Source of the DNA: Geodermatophilus siccatus
GTDB taxonomy: Bacteria; Actinomycetota; Actinomycetes; Mycobacteriales; Geodermatophilaceae
NCBI RefSeq assembly: GCF_900103785.1
Contig: NZ_FNHE01000004.1
Location: 372,001 to 436,000 of the forward strand
Reading direction: 5' to 3'
DNA: 64,000 nt
Shown: positions 60,244-64,000 of the stretch, in pieces
Numbering within the stretch: position 1 is the first letter of the stretch
Layout: each line of letters opens with the position of its first letter
Translations under genes and position numbers: made by a program
Notes under the pieces: generated by a model
What the model was told of the DNA's origin: nothing
Seen by the model: the letters and a program-made list of their open reading frames with translations, nothing else
Database searches by the model: none

Positions 60244-61178
60244 CGGTCCCTCCTGGTGAGCCACTCGATGGGGTCCCCGGTGTCGACGGCCAGGCCGGCG
60301 TCCCGGAGCAGGTGGCGCACCAGCAGCCGCCGGTGCGCCGAGAAGGTGAGGACGTGGGCGACGACGCTGCCGAGGACGAAGGTCTCCGGCGGCTCGCACA
60401 GCGCGTCGACCAGCCGGTCGCCCCACGCACCCCGGCGGGCGACGTCCCGGACGGCGGCCAGCCAGCGGGGCGCCACGGCGTCGTGCCGGGCCAGCAGGGT
60501 GGCCGGGTCGTCGGCGCCGCGGGCGGGGTGCCCGGCGCCCTCGATCGAGGCCAGCCACACCTCCTTGCTCCACACCAGCGTGTCCAGGACCGCGGCGACC
60601 GACTCCTCGGGGCCGTCCCAGGGCAGCACCGAGAGCCCGGGCAGCCGGGCGCGGCGGTACTCACCCTCCGGGAGCGCCTTCGCGGCCTCGAGCAGGGCGC
60701 GGGTGTCCTCGACGTCGTGGTGCACCAGCAGGGCGGTCACCTCGTCCGGCGTGCCGCGCCGGCCCTCGTCGGCGACCCACAGCGAGGTCGGCGGGTGGAA
60801 GTGGATGCCGTTGGGCGCCGGCAGCCAGTGCTCGTCGCGGGTGCGCGGGCGGTCGTCGTCCGGCGTGCCGGGGGAGCGGCCGTAGGCGCGGGCGAAGGCG
60901 CGGGCGAAGCCCTCGACCGACTCGTACCCGGCGGCGAAGGCGGCCGCGGTGACGCTCGACCCCTCGCGCAGCTGCCACGCCGCCCGTTCCAGCAGGACCC
61001 GGCGGCGCAGGGCCACCGGCGGCTCCCCGGCGCCCCGGCTCACCTGCCGGGCGAAGTACCAGGGGCTGGCGAAGGCGTCGCCGGCCATGTCGGGCAGCGT
61101 GCGGTTGTCCTCGTCGAGGACGGCGTCGAGCAGTTCGCGGAGTCGGTCCCGTCCGGGGAGGGGGTCGTCGTCGGCCAC
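60240..61178 (-). CDS. AraC-type helix-turn-helix protein fused to a DinB-like domain
   Basis: 312 residues. Residues about 1-95 are an AraC HTH pair: ASPWYFARQVSRGAGEPPVALRRRVLLERAAWQLREGSSVTAAAFAAGYESVEGFARAFARAYGRSPG. From about 130 on there is a helical DinB/YfiT-like domain (LLVHHDVEDTRALLEAAKAL, LVWSKEVWLASIEGA, VVAHVLTFSAHRRLLVRHLLRDAG) with the spaced His residues (HHD..., HVLTFSAHR) that bind metal. It probably senses a small ligand. GTG 61178 lacks a ribosome site, but CAGACT ends seven bases before it. It is coupled by ATGA to the RibD-like gene, its likely partner. Confidence 0.8.
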   Translation of the reverse strand: MADDDPLPGRDRLRELLDAVLDEDNRTLPDMAGDAFASPWYFARQVSRGAGEPPVALRRRVLLERAAWQLREGSSVTAAAFAAGYESVEGFARAFARAYGRSPGTPDDDRPRTRDEHWLPAPNGIHFHPPTSLWVADEGRRGTPDEVTALLVHHDVEDTRALLEAAKALPEGEYRRARLPGLSVLPWDGPEESVAAVLDTLVWSKEVWLASIEGAGHPARGADDPATLLARHDAVAPRWLAAVRDVARRGAWGDRLVDALCEPPETFVLGSVVAHVLTFSAHRRLLVRHLLRDAGLAVDTGDPIEWLTRRDR

Positions 61179-61308
61179 GTCAGCGAGTCTGGCCGGGGAC
61201 GGCGGCCTCGCGCCCGACCGTTCTTGCCCTCCTGTCCCGCCCCCTGCGCCACCGCCCGCCCGACCCCGCCGGTTCGTGCGCACCCGCCGCCCACCGCAGA
61301 CTGGCGAC

Positions 61309-62175
61309 ATGTCGACACCGGTGGTGACGGTCCTCGGTACGGGCACGATGGGCGCGGGGATGGTGCGGTCGCTGCGCCGAGCGGGCCTGCCCATCCGCAC
61401 GTGGAACCGGGACACCGCCAAGGCCCGGGCGCTGACCGACACCGGCGCGGAGGCGTTCGACTCACCGGCCGAGGCAGCGGACGGCGCGGACGTCGTCCTG
61501 ACCATGCTGCTGGACGCCGACGCCGTCCTCGACGTCGTCCGGCAGGCGTCACCAGCGGCCGGCACCGTGTGGCTGCAGACCTCGACCGTCGGGCTGGAGG
61601 GCGCCGACAGGACGGTCGCCGCGGCCCGGGAGCTGGACCTGGTGCTGGTCGACTGCCCCGTCCTCGGCACCAAGGAGCCCGCCGAGAAGGGGGCGCTGGT
61701 GCTGCTCGCCTCGGGCCCGGAGGAGGTCCGGGACCGGCTGGCCCCGGTGCTCGACGCGCTCGGGTCGAAGACCCTGTGGCTCGGCGAGGCCGGGGCCGGC
61801 AGCCGGCTGAAGATGGTCTGCAACGCCTGGCTGTTCATGGTCACCGCCGGCGTGGCCCAGTCGGTGGCGCTGGCCCGCGGGCTCGGGCTGGACCCGCGCG
61901 ACTTCCTCGCCGCGATCGAGGGCGGCCCGCTGGACACCCCGTACGCGCACCTCAAGGCCGGCCTGATGCTCGACGGCGAGTACCCGGTCAGCTTCGCCCT
62001 CACCGGGGCGGCCAAGGACGCGCGGCTGATCCGGGCGGCCCTGCAGGCCACGGGTGTCCCCGACCGGCTCACCGCCGCGGTGCTGGCGACGATGGACACG
62101 GCGGCCGAGCGGCTACCCGACCCGTCGGCGGCCGACGTCGCGGCCGTCGTGGAGGGCCTGGCGCCCCGCCGGTGA
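61309..62175 (+). CDS. NAD(P)-dependent beta-hydroxyacid dehydrogenase
   Basis: 288 residues of the 3-hydroxyisobutyrate dehydrogenase family: VTVLGTGTMGAGMVRSLRRAGLPIRTWNRD (Rossmann motif), LVDCPVLGTKEPAEKGALVLLASG (substrate loop), catalytic Lys in GSRLKMVCNAWLF, and the cofactor-binding PVSFALTGAAKDARL. Likely substrates are 3-hydroxyisobutyrate, tartronate semialdehyde or similar. ATG 61309 lacks a ribosome site; CAGACT ends six bases upstream. Divergent from the AraC-DinB gene over 130 bp. Confidence 0.9.
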   Translation: MSTPVVTVLGTGTMGAGMVRSLRRAGLPIRTWNRDTAKARALTDTGAEAFDSPAEAADGADVVLTMLLDADAVLDVVRQASPAAGTVWLQTSTVGLEGADRTVAAARELDLVLVDCPVLGTKEPAEKGALVLLASGPEEVRDRLAPVLDALGSKTLWLGEAGAGSRLKMVCNAWLFMVTAGVAQSVALARGLGLDPRDFLAAIEGGPLDTPYAHLKAGLMLDGEYPVSFALTGAAKDARLIRAALQATGVPDRLTAAVLATMDTAAERLPDPSAADVAAVVEGLAPRR

Positions 62176-62252
62176 CCTGGCCTCGATCGGGGGTCGGCTC
62201 CGTCTCGGGGGCGGCCTGAGCGTGCGGGGGGTGGGGAGGACGGGGTCCGTGC

Positions 62253-62666
62253 TCAGCCGGCGATGGTCTGGCGTTCCGGCTCGGTCCAGACGATCACCCG
62301 CTCGGTCGTGATGTTCTCGGCGGGGTAGGGCTTGCCGTCGTACTTCTGGGACAGCTCGTCGATCTGGTCGCGGGCGCGCTGGCCGCGCTCGGTCTCGACG
62401 ACGCGGCCGCGGACCTCCGCGTAGCGGTACGGGTTCTGCTCGTCCCGGATGGCCAGGGTCACCCGCGGGTCCCGCTCGAGGTCCCGGAACTCCTGCCGGT
62501 GCGGACCGGTGTTGACGAACAACCCGTCCCCCTCGACGCCGACCCAGATGTACTGGGTCCGGATGTGTCCGCTCGGCATACGGGTGCTGATCGCGGCGTA
62601 GTCGGGGCCGCTGGCCGGCTCGCGGGTGGTGGAGTGCAGGTCGGGACCGTCCTGGGTGCCAGCCAC
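62253..62666 (-). CDS. PPOX-class (F420 or FMN) split-barrel protein
   Basis: 137 residues. YAAISTRMPSGHIRTQYIWVGVEGDGLFVNTGPHRQEFRDLERDPRVTLAIRDEQNPYRYAEVRGRVVETERG is the typical split-barrel flavin-binding pattern of PPOX-class F420-dependent oxidoreductases, ending in TERVIVWTEPERQ. It probably reduces or binds small molecules using F420H2, a cofactor common in Actinobacteria. The start is uncertain: GTG 62666 gives the usual length but has a weak ribosome site. Convergent with the dehydrogenase. Confidence 0.82.
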   Translation of the reverse strand: MAGTQDGPDLHSTTREPASGPDYAAISTRMPSGHIRTQYIWVGVEGDGLFVNTGPHRQEFRDLERDPRVTLAIRDEQNPYRYAEVRGRVVETERGQRARDQIDELSQKYDGKPYPAENITTERVIVWTEPERQTIAG

Positions 62667-62837
62667 GGGACGCGCGCCCCGGTCCGCCGCCCGGAACGCA
62701 CCCAGGGTCGGCTCGCGGCTGCGGAACACCCGCGAGCCCGGGAGGAAGGCGCTGTGCTCCAGGCCACACGGGGGTGCGAGGGGCGATAGCTTCCACGTCC
62801 CGGAGCCCACGGGGCCCACCGACCACGGGGGACGCCG

Positions 62838-63956
62838 ATGACCGCCTGCCGTTCGATCTGCTTCTACACGCCGTCGACCGACCCCTCGGGGATGGGCGCG
62901 CACATGGTGGACCTGATCGCCGAGTTCGCCGGGACGGCCGACGTGGCGCTGATGATGAGGCCGACGGTGGGCGGCCGGCGGTTGCTGGACCGCGCCGCCG
63001 AGCTGGGCGCCCGCACCGTGGAGCTGCCCTCACCCCGTGACCCCGGCTTCTCCGCCGTGGTGTCGGACTCCCTCGTCACCTCGCCCGCCGACGTCTTCCA
63101 CTGTCACGTGGGCACCGGCTGCGAGGACTGGGACGGCGTGCGCCTCGCCCGCCGCGCCGGGTGCCCGGCGGTCGTGCAGAGCCAGCACCTGCCCTACCTG
63201 GTGTCCTCCCCGCGCAAGCGGCGGGCCTTCCACCACGCGATCGAGGAGGTCGACCGGCTCATCGCGGTCTCGGAGGGGCTGCGGCGCACCTACTCCCGGA
63301 TCGGCGTCCCCCCGGAGCGGCTGACCACCGTGCCCAACGGCGTGGCCCCGCTCGCCGACCGGATCGGCCGGGAGGCCGCCCGCGCCGCCCTGGGCCTGGA
63401 CCCGCGGCAGCCCGTCGTCCTCACCGTGGGCCGGCTGACCCACATGAAGGGCCAGTGGCACCTGGTCGACGCCGTCCCCGGCCTGCTGGGGCGGTTCCCG
63501 GACCTCGCCGTCGTGCTGGTCGGCGACGGACCGCTGCGCGAGGCGCTGGAGAAGCGGGCCGCCGGGCTCGGCGTGGGCGGCGCCGTCCGGTTCCCCGGTC
63601 ACCGGGGCGACGCCCGGCAGCTGCTGGCCGCGGCCGACGTGTTCGTGCTGCCCTCGCGGCACGAGGGCCTGCCCCTGGTGGCGCTGGAGGCGATGGAGGA
63701 GGGGCTCCCGGTGGTGGGCACCCGCGTGATCGGCACCGAGGAGGTCGTCGAGGACGGCGTCACCGGCGCGCTGGTGCGGGCGGGGGACCCCGCCGCCCTG
63801 GGGGCGGCCCTGGCGCGGCTGCTCGCCGACCCCGCGCTCCGGCGCCGCCAGGGCGACGCCGGGCGGCGCCGGTACCTGGCCGGGTTCACCCGGGAGCGGA
63901 TGGCCAGGGACACCGCAGCGGTCTACGAGTCGGTCCTGCGCGGGGCGCTGTGGTGA
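62838..63956 (+). CDS. GT4-family glycosyltransferase
   Basis: 372 residues, a complete GT-B enzyme. The N-terminal domain starts ICFYTPSTDPSGMGAHMVDLIAEF; the hinge reads VPPERLTTVPNGVAP; the C-terminal domain has VVLTVGRLTHMKGQWHLVDAV, VVLVGDGPLREALEKRA, VRFPGHRGDARQLLAAADVFVLPSRHEGLPLVALEAMEEGLPVVGT with an intact EX7E motif (E GLPLVAL E). The donor sugar is unknown; likely acts on a surface polysaccharide or glycolipid. ATG 62838 has GGGGGA upstream. The next gene starts by GTGA overlap, so this is the beginning of an operon. Confidence 0.92.
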   Translation: MTACRSICFYTPSTDPSGMGAHMVDLIAEFAGTADVALMMRPTVGGRRLLDRAAELGARTVELPSPRDPGFSAVVSDSLVTSPADVFHCHVGTGCEDWDGVRLARRAGCPAVVQSQHLPYLVSSPRKRRAFHHAIEEVDRLIAVSEGLRRTYSRIGVPPERLTTVPNGVAPLADRIGREAARAALGLDPRQPVVLTVGRLTHMKGQWHLVDAVPGLLGRFPDLAVVLVGDGPLREALEKRAAGLGVGGAVRFPGHRGDARQLLAAADVFVLPSRHEGLPLVALEAMEEGLPVVGTRVIGTEEVVEDGVTGALVRAGDPAALGAALARLLADPALRRRQGDAGRRRYLAGFTRERMARDTAAVYESVLRGALW

Positions 63957-64000
63957 CCCGCCTGCGGGTCGGCGTCGTCGGCACGGGCTTCATCGCCGGC
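63953..64000 (+). CDS. Gfo/Idh/MocA-type oxidoreductase, N-terminal fragment
   Basis: Only 16 codons are present before the window ends: TRLRVGVVGTGFIAG, a Rossmann start with GxGxxA. GTG 63953 overlaps the stop of the glycosyltransferase gene by four bases. NAD-dependent sugar dehydrogenases of this family commonly accompany glycosyltransferases in polysaccharide loci, which supports the call. Confidence 0.6.
   Translation, partial: MTRLRVGVVGTGFIAG

Overview
The window is one contiguous piece of a very GC-rich chromosome (GTG starts, strong G/C bias at third codon positions, GGAGG-type ribosome sites mixed with apparently leaderless genes). The gene content (Rpf-like transglycosylase under a c-di-AMP riboswitch, DUF222/13E12-type remnant, F420-type PPOX enzyme, CE1758/CE1759 flavin pair, FmdA with AmiS) points to an actinobacterium. 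A soil- or stone-dwelling Geodermatophilaceae-like organism is my best guess, but this is inference. I see no rRNA, tRNA, CRISPR array, prophage or complete insertion sequence.

Layout. 1-4.6 kb: a membrane-protein fragment, a half-length glycosyltransferase, cupin, TetR regulator, MFS transporter and a DivIVA-like coiled-coil protein. 4.6-9.5 kb: gluconate kinase plus GntP permease, then an FMN glutamate-synthase-like enzyme. 9.5-13 kb: short-chain amide use (FmdB, formamidase, AmiS channel). 13-14.8 kb: a flavin reductase/luciferase-like monooxygenase pair. 14.9-16.5 kb: promoter, c-di-AMP riboswitch, small upstream ORF, Rpf-like transglycosylase, then a 6 x 30 bp tandem repeat. 16.5-22.2 kb: methyltransferase, DUF72, DUF2784, VOC, SpoIIE phosphatase, DUF4177, a YkgJ/pentapeptide fusion and DUF4334. 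22.2-25.6 kb: proton-translocating transhydrogenase pntAB. 26-30 kb: PAS-GGDEF-EAL protein coupled to an HDOD protein, and a serine hydrolase. 30-35.9 kb: paired acyl-CoA dehydrogenases, a secreted carboxylesterase and two unknown genes.

35.9-38.6 kb is a clearly lower-GC island carrying one KAP-family P-loop ATPase, a possible small zinc-ribbon gene and debris. It looks horizontally acquired, and KAP ATPases are repeatedly found in defence loci. 38.6-44.7 kb is the protocatechuate branch of the beta-ketoadipate pathway: pobA, an IclR regulator and a tightly overlapping pcaHGBDC operon read from a visible leaderless promoter. 44.8-53.1 kb: pgi, an aldehyde dehydrogenase, two nitronate-monooxygenase-like genes, LysR, a DUF222 remnant and a CynX-type MFS gene. 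53.4-58 kb: 5-oxoprolinase pxpABC with an NRAMP-like transporter that lacks the metal motifs, and a divergent DUF1445 gene. 58.1-64 kb: argG, a RibD-like reductase coupled to an AraC-DinB regulator, an NAD-binding dehydrogenase, a PPOX enzyme, a GT4 glycosyltransferase and the start of a Gfo/Idh/MocA oxidoreductase.

Running through the window is a roughly 54-bp palindromic element in four copies (1527, 3750, 21268, 58041). Its outer stem changes sequence but keeps pairing. Three copies sit at gene ends; the fourth lies in frame inside a coding sequence. A second hairpin family (arm GATCACGGCGCC) occurs twice at gene ends.
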